A DNA stretch of 64,000 nt from Durusdinium trenchii (GCA_963970005.1 CAXAMN010001114.1:1036811-1100810); one strand, 5' to 3'; numbered from the stretch's first letter, positions 46,160 to 57,255 are shown. Made by a program: numbers and translations. Notes: generated from the sequence alone by a model not told the origin.

Positions 46160-46357
46160 CTGAGGGACATAGATGAATGCAAATGAAACCTATGGTCCGA
46201 ATCATCTCTATATGTATATATAAGGTCCAAATCCAATTAGATGGGACATATATATATATATAAATAAATGGATCAATGAATGCACTGCAAGGACCAGTAT
46301 GCCAGAAAGCACGCGGTGAAAGTTGAAAGCCTTGGTCTGATGCACCAGCCAAGTTAC

Positions 46358-46418
46358 ATGATGTTCTCCAACTTCAAGTCCTTATGCATCACGCCTTTGG
46401 CATGGCAATAGGCAACAC
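46358..46418 (-). CDS. CDPK exon: catalytic loop HKDLKLEN
   Basis: Reads VAYCHAKGVMHKDLKLEN, subdomain VIb. Arg of HRD is Lys, while Asp, Lys and Asn are intact. Acceptor CTGAG|G, donor GTAACT; the split ATG codon completes with the next exon. Confidence 0.95.
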
Positions 46419-46763
46419 CTCAGGTTCCAATTATGCTTTGCCAACAAAACTGTCGCAAGGGAGTTCGATGGCATCGACACCTTTGGAGTGTGAATGGTGA
46501 TTAACCTATATTAATCTGACATGAATTTAACACAGCTAACAATCGCCACGCGCAGGGTCACGCAGCACATGTCCCAATGTGCTGTTTGTCGAGCAGGTGG
46601 GGAGAGTCTTTGACAAAATGTCAGAGTCTCACCAGTCATCACGACACTGGCAACGCCCCGCAACACAATCGTCCATAATCCAAAACATTGCCCCTGGAGC
46701 CACCATTCACCCCACGGCTGCGACCTCCCAAATGGCAGCCCTGACCCCTGGCCCCGCCTTCGC

Positions 46764-46853
46764 AAGCCTGTCGGAAGACTGCGGCCACCCAGGCCTCTGG
46801 CAGCTGCTTCTTCTCCCCATAGGACTTCTCCACCGCCTCCAGCAGGTCACCAC
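46764..46853 (-). CDS. CDPK exon: kinase subdomain V-VIa
   Basis: Reads GDLLEAVEKSYGEKKQLP then EAWVAAVFRQA. Acceptor GGCAG|G completes a Gly codon from the 46990 exon. The 3' edge is uncertain between two GC donors. Confidence 0.87.
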
Positions 46854-46989
46854 CTGCCGCAGAGTGTGCATTTGGTCGGGTTGTCGCAATTCCAACCACT
46901 TGAATAAGTCTGGTAGAGAACCCTAGAGTCAATTCAAAACACTGTACTCAGAGCCAGTTCGCTCAGGTCGCTTGACAGTCCCAACCTGC

Positions 46990-47068
46990 CTGGTAAAAGG
47001 TCGGTGATCAAATATAGGGAACGCGAATCGGCATAGTACTCGAACAATCTCAAAACCGCTGGATGGTC
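46990..47068 (-). CDS. CDPK exon: kinase subdomain IV-V and hinge
   Basis: Reads DHPAVLRLFEYYADSRSLYL then ITDLLP, the H-P-x-[IV]-[LV]-x-x-[FY] strand and hinge. The donor is GC (GCAGGT); phase proves it over the nearby GT. Confidence 0.93.
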
Positions 47069-47290
47069 CTGGGAGGCTTGCATGGAGAGTCTGGTCTCTG
47101 GCCTGCATCGCCCCACCAACGGGACCCATGTGCTGATACCGGAAGCAAGCACCATGACTGCCAAATCCGAAAGAGGAACCAAACATACTACCGGACATGT
47201 ATCCAAGGTCCAAAACGCAATGTCCATCAGATTGGTGGGGTACCAAAAGCCTGTGGCCTGTGCTTCAAATTGCTCTCAATGGCAAGGCGC

Positions 47291-47326
47291 CAATGATTTC
47301 AGCTTGTCAATCTCTTCCATGATCAG
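47291..47326 (-). CDS. CDPK exon: alpha-C helix
   Basis: Twelve codons, LIMEEIDKLKSL, containing the conserved alpha-C Glu. The GC donor (GCGCCT) joins in phase to DHPAVLRL. The acceptor is AG|C. Confidence 0.75.
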
Positions 47327-47870
47327 CTTTAATGGGTAGCCGCCACTCAAAGCTTTCCTCAGGTGGCAGGGTTGGCAACCAACTACCCTGGTGGCTAGTT
47401 CGTTCACTTGCAATTACGAGTTCCCATGCCTGAGTAGGGAACTGGCGTCTCTCTTCCACTCTTCCACCAATCCAAGGGAAAAAGGATCAATCACTGCCAA
47501 ACGAACAGGGTCGTCCCTTCCCGGCTTTCCGAATGGCTAGAAGTCGCCGGTTCTTGGCCTGAAGTGATTGAAATGATCGAACACACACCGCTGCCATGCT
47601 TAGCCATCCTAAGTTCTAAGTCCTGCACGCCAACGCACCGATTGCTGTTGCTAGACTACGCCCCGAACAAGCACCGCAACAAACAAAATGAAACAATTTT
47701 GTCAGGCCCAACATCTGCCACTCTTGTACTGGTAGGGAGGTATATAGTTGGTTTAGATTCGTGCCCTTAGTCCCGCATCAGTTTCAGGTATTGCAGGGCA
47801 ACATGTTGGACACTCCTACGAAGATCTACGAAGTATATGGCAGCCAGTCATCAGCAGTTGCTGACGAAGC

Positions 47871-47955
47871 CTCTGCTTGTCCACGATCTTCATGACACGC
47901 ATGGCTTTGGTCTGTCGGCATTGCACCTTCCGCACCACTCCAAAGGATCCCTTTC
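47871..47955 (-). CDS. CDPK exon: glycine-rich loop and catalytic lysine
   Basis: Reads GKGSFGVVRKVQCRQTKAMR then VMKIVDK: the ATP-binding Gly loop and the V-M-K lysine. Acceptor CCCAG|G completes the Gly of VLG from the 48170 exon. The 3' edge is approximate. Confidence 0.9.
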
Positions 47956-48169
47956 CTGGGTGCGAGGGAATCGCGTGCACGACGTCACCGGAATTCCTCC
48001 GTCCCACGAGTCCCTCCGGGCAAACACAACACCAGTCTGATCAGGTCGGAAGGTTGAAACCATCTGTTACAATGTCCAATGAAAACCACTCTTCCATGTC
48101 GGAGGGGACGAGGCCCACATCTCAGGATTGCTAACAACGAGCACCTCTTCGGCGAGCTGCCCAAAACAC

Positions 48170-48267
48170 CCAGCACTCGGTAGTGATCCTCCGGCCGGCC
48201 ATGGCGACGGCTGATGAACATCTCCCGGCAAAAGTTTTGGGAAGCATCTTCCTCATCTGTTTTGGTC
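48170..48267 (-). CDS. CDPK exon: start of kinase domain
   Basis: Reads TKTDEEDASQNFCREMFISR and ends EDHYRVL, leading to GKGSFGVV. Acceptor CTGAG|G, donor GTGTTT, both phases consistent. Confidence 0.75.
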
Positions 48268-48463
48268 CTCAGCCAGACAAAAACAGGCCATGGCTTGAGC
48301 CATGGCTTGAGCCGCGTTGCGGCATCTGCTTGGGCATTTGAACTTGGGGAGTTTCCTGGCTTGCGCAGTTTCCAACACATTCAGGCCTTTTCTCACCTTG
48401 CCTCCACATTTGGAAACAACACCGAGCATTCCTAGAGGGAGGCGGTGTTCAGCACTCTTTCAC

Positions 48464-48562
48464 CATGCGTCTTGCCAAACATCAGCTGCTGCGACTTCTT
48501 CCAGGCTGAAAGGGTGCTTTCCACCGGTTTCTCGGAAGGAGTCGCTTTCCACGCATCTTTCC
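48464..48562 (-). CDS. CDPK N-terminal exon
   Basis: The frame in phase with the next exon reads HPFSLEEVAAADVWQDAW. Another frame (KDAWKATPSEKPVES...) is also open. Acceptor CCGAG|G, donor GTGAAA. Confidence 0.55.
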
Positions 48563-48786
48563 CTCGGCCCGGAGACAAACGAAAAACGACCATCATGGCT
48601 TGCAAGAAAACAACCACCAACAAAAGTACTGTAGACTCTTGATTAATAACCCCCCGCGAGCATCTCCAACGTCTCGCCACTCGCGGCTAATCGAATGGAT
48701 GACCAAAATATCGAAAACCACTCCAACAAATTGAAGAAAGCAGACTCGAAGCGTGGTATAGCTAAGTGACTGTCCGCCACTTTCAC

Positions 48787-48835
48787 CCTCTTTTCGGTGG
48801 GCGGCTTCTCGGGCGCCTTCTTCTCCGGGGCGGAC
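48787..48835 (-). CDS. CDPK N-terminal short exon (probable)
   Basis: Acceptor CGAAG|G, donor GTGAAA. One frame gives SAPEKKAPEKPPTEKR; all three frames are open, so the frame is not fixed. Confidence 0.4.
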
Positions 48836-49113
48836 CTTCGCTCAACAGTCCTCGCAAATATTGCGGGAGTTGCGCGGCGTGCTGAACAGCAATGAGCAGT
48901 GCAAGGTGCCACATGACTGTAACAAAACAGTTGAGGCAAATGACTACCTCCGCCCAAATCCATCATTCTTGAGGGCAAGCTGAGGAGGGATGGTGTCCTC
49001 ACCTCACCCTGCCTTTCTCCCTCTCTCCCTTCTCCCTCTGCCTGTCCGTCTCTCTCTGCCTCTCTCACTCCCCGCTCCACGTGCTATGTGCCCCCAAGGA
49101 GGCCAAGGCTCAC

Positions 49114-49188
49114 AGGTGCTTTCCTTTCAGCACTTGGTGTCTTCTTCTCATTCGACGTGGTCTTCTTTGCTCGGGGCACCCTCTGGAC
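49114..49188 (-). CDS. CDPK N-terminal basic exon (probable)
   Basis: Twenty-five codons, VQRVPRAKKTTSNEKKTPSA then ERKAP. Acceptor CAAG|G, donor GTGAGC. It is Lys/Thr-rich and likely disordered. Confidence 0.5.
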
Positions 49189-49741
49189 CTTGCAACGCCA
49201 AATGATGCCCTCAATGGCCAACGATCCTTTCCCGTCACCTTTCAACTGGTATTGTGCTCAAAGTGTGTCATTGATATCCTGAGCATAGTATTCACATGTA
49301 TGAATATATGTAGAGATTTAAAAAAGAAAAATGCAATATATACATACAGATATATATATATATACATATGCAAGCACGCACACGCACAGACGTTGAGTGC
49401 GGCACCTTCACAGCCCTGCCAAGCAAAGGGATATACAGACATATATACACTATTCCCGCCCGCACGGAGTCACAACGTTCTGGGCCCCAAAGGCCCCAAA
49501 GGTCTGAAAAACCTGAAAAGAATAAAACCAAAAGTGTGTCCAGCTGAGCTGGCGTCCTTGCCTTCAGCTCATCAAGGGACATCTAGAATCTAGAGGGCCA
49601 CAGATCGAAACGGCCATCTGGGCCACATCAAAGTGGGATCTATATAATGAGCCTCGAAATGCGCCCATTAAAAAGGTCAAAGGTCTCAAGCAACAACGAC
49701 GAGGCCACCCATCATCGTCACTCTCGACGTACAGTACCTAC

Positions 49742-49862
49742 CAAGCGGGCATCTCTCGGCGTTGGCAGCCTAGCCACATCCTGGGCCTTGGCATCTACCC
49801 AGGCTTTTTCTTCGGCTTTGCTTTCCCCTTTCGGCGGAAGGCCAAGGCCTTCCTGAGCCTTC
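49742..49862 (-). CDS. CDPK N-terminal charged exon (probable)
   Basis: Reads KAQEGLGLPPKGESKAEEKA then WVDAKAQDVARLPTPRDARL. Acceptor GCCAG|G, strong donor GTAGGT. Confidence 0.52.
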
Positions 49863-50186
49863 CTGGCACAGGTGGGCACGGGTTTTGGAGGGCAAAGCCA
49901 TGAACCAACCAACCGAGAGGGGGAATAGTATGGGCTGTCTCCACATGAAGCGACCCCGTGAACTTCCCTCCAGCACAGGACCAGTTTATACACCTTGCTC
50001 CCCAAAGAGGCCAAAAAAGCTATGAGCGGGTTCAAGAAGCCCAAAGTTTTCCACGCATCCTGCATTGGTTGCCAACGATGTCCACAAGCATACAAGTCTT
50101 AATCTCAGATCAAGATCCATTGAAAATTCGTCCAACTGCTTCACCCAGTCCCCTCAATCTCCCGGTTGATCTCCAGTCCTCTCCAC

Positions 50187-50323
50187 CTTCTTCTCCAGGC
50201 TGGGACTGTCTCGCACGATGGCCTCCTCGCCCAAGCAGTCAGAGGCCAGCCGCGTCCAAGGCAGCTCCGCTGGCGTCGTCTCGGGTACAGGTGGCGTTGG
50301 ACACCTCTGAGAACCTCCAGCAC
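50187..50323 (-). CDS. CDPK N-terminal exon (probable)
   Basis: Reads GGSQRCPTPPVPETTPAELP then WTRLASDCLGEEAIVRDSPS. Acceptor CCCAG|G, donor GTGGAG. A second frame is also open. Confidence 0.42.
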
Positions 50324-50564
50324 CTGGGGCGAAGGCAGGCCCTTCGGACAGAAAATACACAAGTCCCAGGTGGTTTCCCAATCGGGGAAGCCCAATGTCA
50401 ACCTTCCCTCCTGATCTTCTTGCTGCTCCCCTATGAAGGACTTTGGACTTCCGATCCGCCGTGCCAGACATCTTCCACACCCAAAGTCTCCAAAGAAGCC
50501 AACGAGCAACGAATCACCACTGATTCTGCTGGTGTCTTTGGCCCGGAGCACGGGTGCCAAACTA

Positions 50565-50608
50565 GCGATGCTAGGAGCCCCTAGTAGCGATGCCCTTGTT
50601 CCTAGTAT
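50565..50608. repeat. CTAGTAGCG-type interspersed repeat
   Basis: Carries AGGAGCCCCTAGTAGCGATG and CTTGTTCCTAGTA. It is intronic, a short copy of the family seen at 29.5, 44.1, 51.9, 58.4 and 62.4 kb. Confidence 0.8.
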
Positions 50609-51447
50609 ATAGTGTTCGGGATCGGCCGGGCCAGGCTGTGACACTGAACAGGTGCGGACCTGGAAAGGTCTGCTTGGTCGCATCTGCGCTGCCCACCTGA
50701 GCGATTCGGTCCTTTTTCTCTAGCAGTCTTGCAGCCACAACGAAGCCAAAGGACGGGCGTTGGGGAGTTAAACTCTTTTCTGTTTGTGATGACCTTCAGG
50801 GATGCTGCTATAGTTAAGACAATGAAGGGACATGGCTTCCCCATATCCATCACTGCAGAACAAAATCCCTAATGTTGAGGAAATGAACAAACGGGCATGC
50901 CTCCCTTCCTTTCAAAGTATCAAGAATATCCTAGAATTGTCCACAATCAGCGCGGCACAAAGCCAGCAGCAAAAGAAAAATTAGGCAAACCTGATGACAA
51001 TTCCAAATGGAGTGATCCATGACCTAGCCGTACTTAAAAGAAAACTCAAATTGCCAACTAGCACGTTACTGTTTGCAAGGCACTTTGGACATTGATCAGA
51101 TCCAAGAAAAGCATCTCTCTCTCTCTCACCCCCTTTTCCTCCCAGTTCCTGTCCAGTAGCTCGTTCCTCTCTGCCCTTGATTTCCATCGGCACCGCAGGC
51201 CGAATCAGGGGCGATCCTTTCTCTCGATTTCGACTCTGAGGGAGGGGCGATCGACCTAACCATGGGTGGTCCGCATCAGACCTCAAAGACTGAGACTCAA
51301 CTGATCCTTCCAACTGGCCTCGATGTGTGACCCAAACTGTCCATTTTGGCACATGTAACATGTATGTTCTGGAGAGGTGAGCTGTTCATGCGGCCGTTTG
51401 ACACCCAGATGGTGGGTGTGTCGCGCGGTTCAACGCTGTACCCCGTC

Positions 51448-51507
51448 CTGGCACAGGTGATCCCGGCACTGGAGACCCTGGTACTGGAGAGCCGGGCAAG
51501 GGCGATC
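51448..51507 (-). CDS. CDPK N-terminal exon with GSPVP repeats (probable)
   Basis: Reads SPLPGSPVPGSPVPGSPVP, a five-residue repeat. Acceptor TCCAG|G, GA donor (GACGGG). The 52035 exon carries the same PGSPLPG motif, supporting membership of one protein. Confidence 0.5.
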
Positions 51508-51920
51508 CTGGAAAAGGAGAGCCTAGCCGGTTGCAAGGGCCAGACCTACCGACTTCGCAAGCTGTTCCTTCTCCGGCATTCAAGGTGCAAAAAAATAAGT
51601 TCAGAACTAGAAGGACGAACAAAACAGTTTGAGCCTTCTATCCTTGCTGTCCATGAGCAAAGGTACTACAAGGCTGTTGTGGAAAGCGCCTGAGTCTTCT
51701 TAGACATTTCCGAAATATGCTAATATATGCTAATATGCAATGTCTCAATTCTCGAACTGAACTTAAACTGGATGTCTTAGAACACACACTCTCCCAATCA
51801 AACGGCTCATGTCTTCAGGGCCTCAGCATTCTTGAAGGACCCTCATGGACGTGGAAATCACCCCAAGAGTCGCCTTTGGCCTGTGGTCATCCAAAATTAA
51901 AAAAGAATCCACCGAAGGAC

Positions 51921-51995
51921 ACTACTAGGAGCAAGAAGCTTTACTAGGGGCTCCTGGCCCTACTACTAGGAACAAGAAGCTACTAGGAGCTTTTT
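51921..51995. repeat. CTAGTAGCG-type interspersed repeat, reverse orientation
   Basis: Carries CTACTAGGAGCAAGAAGC and CTACTAGGAACAAGAAGC, the reverse complement of the family core. Confidence 0.8.
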
Positions 51996-52034
51996 CCCTG
52001 GCTCCCTAACATCCACCCCATGCTCCCATCCAAC

Positions 52035-52158
52035 GCCCTTCCGGCCTGGCAGCGGCGAACCGGGCGCCGGGGATGCGCTGCCCTTGGGCGACTGCAGCGC
52101 CCCCAGCGGAAGTTGGGCACGTTCGTTCAGTGGACGCTCGGAGGAGGAGTAGCCCAGC
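52035..52158 (-). CDS. CDPK N-terminal Ser/Pro-rich exon (probable)
   Basis: Reads LGYSSSERPLNERAQLPLGA, later SPKGSASPAPGSPLPGRK. Acceptor CCCAG|G, donor GTTGGA. Confidence 0.5.
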
Positions 52159-52548
52159 CTGGGCGAAGAAATTGGGGCAGTTTCCATCAGGACGCATCCG
52201 GGCAGATTCTGGTGTCATCTTGTTTCTGTCTTTTCCCCACCGGGCGTTCAATGATCTGCGCATAATGATCTGCGTATGACTATATTAACCGTTGTTCTAA
52301 GAAACTTACTGTAGACACTGTAGATTCATGCGTGCGGCAATTCATCTCTGTGCTTGGAACTTTTCCGCCGGGACGCTTGGAAGCTGCATGTCCACTAGCC
52401 AATAAGCACGATGTTTGAACGGGTTGTGTAAAACCTTGCTCGGTTGTTGCTGGTCACCTTGGCATCAGCCAAAAAAATAGAAAAAGGAAAGCTTTTCTGT
52501 ATACTTCCATGCTGGCTAACCCACAGCTCACCACTTGCACCTCATCAC

Positions 52549-52671
52549 CGCTCCCTCTCCGAGCCACCGCTGCTGCATCTCCTTCCACGCCGGCGCGGTC
52601 GTCCCGTCGGCCGCGCCCGGCCCCCCGCGCAGGAGCACCGGCGCGGGGGGCGCCGGCGAGCTGCTACCGGC
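52549..52671 (-). CDS. CDPK N-terminal Pro/Ala-rich exon (probable)
   Basis: Reads AGSSSPAPPAPVLLRGGPGA, then TTAPAWKEMQQRWLGEGA. Acceptor CGAAG|G, donor GTGATG. Very GC-rich compared with the flanks. Confidence 0.42.
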
Positions 52672-53849
52672 CTTCGGCAGGGTTGGTGGGGCGATTCCCC
52701 ACGCGTCTTGTCTAAAGGCTTCCCGCGACCATTCACTTCAAGTGGGTGTTGGGGGGCAGTCGGGGACAGTTGGCTTTAAAGAAACCATGGTCCATGTGAA
52801 GCCGAATGTCCGGGCAGCGCAAGCAAAGGAACCGAGTGCAATCTCACCATGGAACTAAAGCAAACGTTTGTAAGGTATACGCAGGAGCTCCCCCCCCAAA
52901 AAGGCACACAGGGAGAAGCTGAGTGGCCTCTTCGAATACATGTCCAACTGTGAGAGGGAACAAACAACAATAATCCCGAGTACCTATTTAAAAACGGACC
53001 CCTAATTAAACAAATCATGTCGGAAACCCCTAAATACGGCTTATATTCGCTTTTAAGTTATACACCGCCCTTTCAATCCGCTGCTGAACTACCAACATTG
53101 CCGATTTTGGAGGGGTTTTTTTTAAGGTTCCAAAAACAACCGTAACTGCCCACCTCTGTCCGCCCTGTCTATCCACCATGACACGCCGCGCTTACACCAG
53201 CAGGCTTTCCTTCCCCCAATGGCACGGACTCACGCAAACGCACTTGCCACCGAGGTCATGCAACACCGCATGGCACAGCGACATCACCGTTCGACAGCTT
53301 TAGCTGTAGTCTACTGAAGAATCACAATTCTAATGAAGGTTTTTGTAGGGGAAAAGGAAGACCCTTTGATCTGGAGGTTTTTGAATTTTTTGATTTTTTG
53401 ATACGAGTTTAATAAAGGACAATAAAGGATGTTATATAAAATTTTCCTGGGTTACTTTTTGGTTTTGAAGCTCTTCCCAGGTGACCCTATTTTGGACCCC
53501 CCGATTTCAGGGACCCCCTATTTAAAAAAATGCGACCGAGGTTTCCTTATTAGGGGGGGGCGTGTTTTTTTTTAATAGGTGGACCAGATTAAATGGATCG
53601 CATGCCTGGAGCTGCATGTGAGCTGGGTAGACATTGGCCGGAAAGTGCTTCTGGGTCGGCGACAGGGCCTTGGAAATTGAACAAACAACTGACCTCTTCA
53701 GAACATTTCAGAACCAGACCGCCGTGTGAAACTCGGAGCATCCTCAGGTCAATGCGTGTTGTGCCCAAATGGATGCAATGTCCATGGACATGATATATCA
53801 ATCCCTAAGCGGCCTAGTGTGCATGCCCAGTGGCCATAGGCACCCGCAC

Positions 53850-54059
53850 CATATGCAAGGGAGCAGGCACCGCATGCACCGCATGCGGTGAGGCCGTTCC
53901 GGCCAGGTGCGGCGACTGGGGTGCCAGCTTCAGCCGGGCGTCAGGGCTTGGAGATCGGATCACCTGTTGATAGACTGGCGCATGGGCCGGGTGAGACGGA
54001 ATTGCCACGGATGGGACCTGCGCATGAGGCACCCACTGCATGGCTGCCTCTTGGTGCGC
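53850..54059 (-). CDS. Pro/Ala/His-rich exon, candidate CDPK 5' exon
   Basis: Seventy open codons beginning AHQEAAMQWVPHAQVPSVAI, ending HAVHAVPAPLHM. Acceptor TCAAG|G, donor GTGCGG. Starts 540 bp downstream of the helicase SAT exon, so it marks the outer limit of the nested gene if correctly assigned. Confidence 0.48.
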
Positions 54060-54598
54060 CTTGAGCCGTCTAACGCCGTCTTGAGAGCAAACAGTCATGC
54101 GCGGACCGTGCCAAAGCGGCCTTGACTCCAAAACGAACAATCCGGAAGCCCTCCAACACCAAAGCCGTTGGGATCTCTGCACAATGTCTTTACATGACTA
54201 AGCGCTCCATAGCATCGCTTCCAGGTTTGGGAGTGGTAGCATTATCTAAGGAATTTCGAACACCCCGGCCCTCTAGTCACCTGGCAGCACAGAGAAAGAA
54301 CCATTCACCCTTATCAAACACATCAAATTATTGTAGAGGCATGCTCCTGCCAGCCATGCCCAGGTCGCAGAAACCGGCAGGAAAGGGCTGTTCAAATGAC
54401 CGACGAGCCTGCAGTAAGTAATTGTTCTCCTGCTATCACCCTGGACAACATGCGAAGCCGCCAAAGGCAAAAGAATTCAAAGAAACAACTTAGGAAGCTG
54501 GGCTGGCCCAGCAAACAAACACACACACACACACACCCCTCCTTTCTCGCCACCCTATTGAGACCCTTCCCAGACCGCAGCGACCGGACAGGGCGGTC

Positions 54599-54679
54599 CT
54601 TCAGGAAGTCGTGCGCCAAGGTTTGAACTTCCTCCGGCCATGTGGCGCTGAACATCAGCGTCTGCCGCCGCTTAGGCAC
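54599..54679 (-). CDS. Helicase exon: motif III (SAT)
   Basis: Reads [14 protein letters not shown] then [10 protein letters not shown]. The S-A-T that couples ATPase and helicase activity is intact. Acceptor GACAG|G. The donor that fits the family alignment is GA (GACCGC). Confidence 0.95.
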
Positions 54680-55288
54680 CTGTCGCCTGAGAGAACGCCC
54701 TTGTCGCGGGAGAAGGTCCGAAGGGAAGAACCAGGTATCTCGATGCTCTGCCTAGCTTGAGATGTTTCCATGGCTGTCGGGGGTGGGAATATATGCATTG
54801 AATCGCTGGAATCCTGCAGAGGAATAAGTCCGTCATCCTACCACGTGGCAGTGCTTACTTCCAACTTCCCAAAAATCCAACATCTTCAAACACCTTTGAA
54901 AATATATTATGGAGGGAACACACCCCAATAAGTCATTGCCAACAGCTCAACCAGAAAGGGAACTGCTGATCCTAGTGACTAGTGGAAAAAGAGCGCTTTG
55001 GTCATGGGGACTGGCTATCCGCCATCCTGGCAACCTGGGGAGTCTGCAAAACTGAATCTAGCGCAGGACAGCGCAAGACGAGCGATGTCCACCTACCATG
55101 AATTGGTTGGGAGCTTGAGCTTCGGGAAGAACAAGTTCGTGCGGGACAGCGAGGTGCTCCAATCTGTTTCTGCCAGGCGGCACCGGGCCCGGCCCCCCAG
55201 AAAAAGCGCGGAACATCAAAACTGCGTGTGACCTGTTGCACCAATGGACGCTACTACCCGATGATCCGGCGGTCTGCCCCAGCGGCAC

Positions 55289-55314
55289 GATCTCGCGGAT
55301 CTGGGGCTCGAAAC
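55289..55314 (-). CDS. Helicase micro-exon: GFEPQIREI
   Basis: A 26-nt exon continues D-M-G with F-E-P-Q-I-R-E-I, invariant after the DEAD motif in this subfamily. Acceptor TGAG|G, donor GTGCCG. Confidence 0.88.
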
Positions 55315-55776
55315 CTCAGTCAGTTTCGCCAACCACGTGGTGCGTGCGTGGTCCAAATAATGGACGAGGTAGAAGGGGCGCAAGAGGAACGATCCCTTTC
55401 CTTTGAGAAGTGCGAGAGATGCGAAGCAACGAGCAAAAGGAAGAGATCTGGAGTCCGGGCGAAGCGACTCGGTGACCTCCCGAAGTGAGCTACAAAACTT
55501 GGCAATGTCCACCGAGAGGTGTCGGATGTGGCCGCGCATGCGCAGGATCTTGATCACCATTAGGCTTGCCCTGTTAAAGGTTTGTGCAGGAGTTCATCAC
55601 CATCAAACGGCCTCTTGCTGAATTTGGCCTTGCCCTGGAGACCAGGCAGAAAAATCGATAATCAAAAGATTGTAGTCGTGTCTTCTGCCTGCGTCAAACA
55701 CAATTCAATACAGCCGCCTGTGCATCGCTCACCCGATCCTTTGACCACATCGGCCCCCATCCCCAGGCCGGGCCGC

Positions 55777-55837
55777 CCATGTCCAGCATGCGGTCTGCCT
55801 CGTCGAAGACCAAATAGCCCACGGAGGAGAGGGTGAC
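55777..55837 (-). CDS. Helicase exon: motif II (DEAD box)
   Basis: Reads VTLSSVGYLVF then DEADRMLDMG, the Walker B/DEAD motif. Acceptor GGCAG|G. The donor in phase is GC (GCGGCC). Confidence 0.97.
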
Positions 55838-56164
55838 CTGCCGGAACCTCAAAAGGTCACTCCGAGACTCGAGAAGTGCAGAGACCCAGGGAATTGACAC
55901 GAGGTGCCACGAAACCTGCATGCTCCCCAGAAAATCCTGAGCAATCCTTTTCGAGAAGGAAGCTTCCAGCTCACTTTCCACGACGAGTTTTTGGCCAAGG
56001 CCAGGGCCATCTCCATTTACAAGGCAGTGAGAAAACGTGTGCTGTTTTGAAACGAAGGTCCACCTGGAAAGAACCAACCCAAAACTAGGCTTTCTGAAAA
56101 AAATATTGGCACATATCAACTGTAGCGGCTAGCTGTTGGCCCTGTTGTTCTCCGTTGTTCCTAC

Positions 56165-56284
56165 ACTATCTGACCGTCCCAGCAGCTCAAGGAAGTCGTT
56201 CAGCCGTCCGGGGGTGGCCACCAAGATGGGTGAGCCGCGTTGCAGCGCCGGCAGCTGCTCCTTCTTCGGGACGCCGCCGTAGAC
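56165..56284 (-). CDS. Helicase exon: YGGVPK and motif Ib (TPGR)
   Basis: Forty codons: [17 protein letters not shown] then [16 protein letters not shown], the GG and TPGR RNA-contact motifs. Acceptor GCGAG|G, donor GTAGGA in phase 0 with the DEAD exon. Confidence 0.95.
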
Positions 56285-56911
56285 CTCGCTCGGGGAGATT
56301 CGACGCGGACGGATTTGGATGATCCTCCCTGCCATCTTGGCACGGGGGGTGCCTCCAGAAAACGTAAGTTATACAGCTAAATCCAAAAGTGCAATCGTAT
56401 TTCTCGTTTTCTCTACACAACACATGTAGATTAAAAATTGAAACTAAATATGTACAAACATAAGCTACACTTGGGATCATTTTGGCCCCCACACCACGAG
56501 GCCAGCAGACCCTTACGAATTAAAAGTTACATTCTTCCAGAATGTTGTGCCCTACCTTTCTCCCAAAACACAACTCATTTCCAAGGGTCACCCCCAGAAA
56601 ATGCAAAAGTAGAGTCATGGAACTAGATGGGCGCTTCACAAATAGGAACATTATATGTGTGGGTGCGTCTTTCACAGCCAGGGGTGCCACAGTGATGGAG
56701 ACAAGCAAGCGTGGTGATGAGGCATGAACGACGCGCAGTCAAGATAAGTGGTGCAAACTGCCTTGCCCTTCTTCCAACAACCATCGATTATATTCTATAT
56801 ATGCATGCTGCATGGGTCTATGTACGGGGGGATATTCATGTACAGTAATACAATTATCGAAATCACCCGACCCCGCATCATGCCGCATCCCGCGAGCTGA
56901 TGTCAAGTAGC

Positions 56912-56953
56912 ACACGCACTGCTAAACCCCGATGCTGCTGAGAACTTCGTGGC
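56912..56953 (-). CDS. Helicase exon: linker between motif Ia and YGG
   Basis: Fourteen codons, ATKFSAASGFSSAC, occupying the A-x-K-F-x-x-x-x-x-[IV]-x-x-x-C position before Y-G-G. Acceptor AAGAG|G, GC donor (GCTACT), phase 0 on both sides. Confidence 0.75.
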
Positions 56954-57255
56954 CTCTTCGTGGATCCTGAAGTGACTGACCCGAGCCCAAGAGTGGTGGA
57001 AGGACGGAAGCACAGAGAAGAAAAATGAAGAAAGTGAGTCAGCTCATCGGTCCCATCATCCAACTGCATAGGTTTTTGTTTCAGCCATCTTCCCTGCTCG
57101 AATCCGTTCACAACGTTGGCTCTCAAGCTTGAACTCCACCCTCACCATGAACTGCTACCTCTCGACTTGACCAACCCTGAGGGACAATGCCTCTCTGGAA
57201 GGCAATGTTTCAAGAGCACAGCTGGTCTCTAAATGGTCCATGCACGCCAGTGCAC

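Larger units (their letters stand above)
35722..54059 (-). other. Calcium-dependent protein kinase (CDPK-like) gene nested in a helicase intron
   Basis: CDPKs couple calcium binding by EF hands to Ser/Thr phosphorylation; they occur in plants and alveolates. Minus-strand exons give, in order: a Pro/Ser/Gly-rich N-terminus (54.1-48.5 kb), Gly-loop KGSFGVV with catalytic Lys, alpha-C Glu, hinge, HKDLKLEN catalytic loop, DVG (instead of DFG), MAPEV, CDVWSLG, kinase C-lobe, a junction (ASQLPLAQL) and four EF-hand-like segments (41.9, 40.6, 38.06, 36.25 kb). Many donors are GC. Oddities: HKD for HRD, DVG for DFG, an insertion before DVG, and EF hands 2-4 split across exons. N-terminal exons are assigned by position and composition, and their frames are partly unresolved. 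The terminal exon is uncertain. Confidence 0.85.
33933..54598 (-). other. Giant GA-AG helicase intron containing the CDPK gene
   Basis: The interval between the SAT exon (54599) and the IHIQVG exon (33932) is 20,666 bp. Its ends are GA (GACCGC) and CAG. All CDPK-like exons identified lie inside it on the same strand. Confidence 0.75.
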
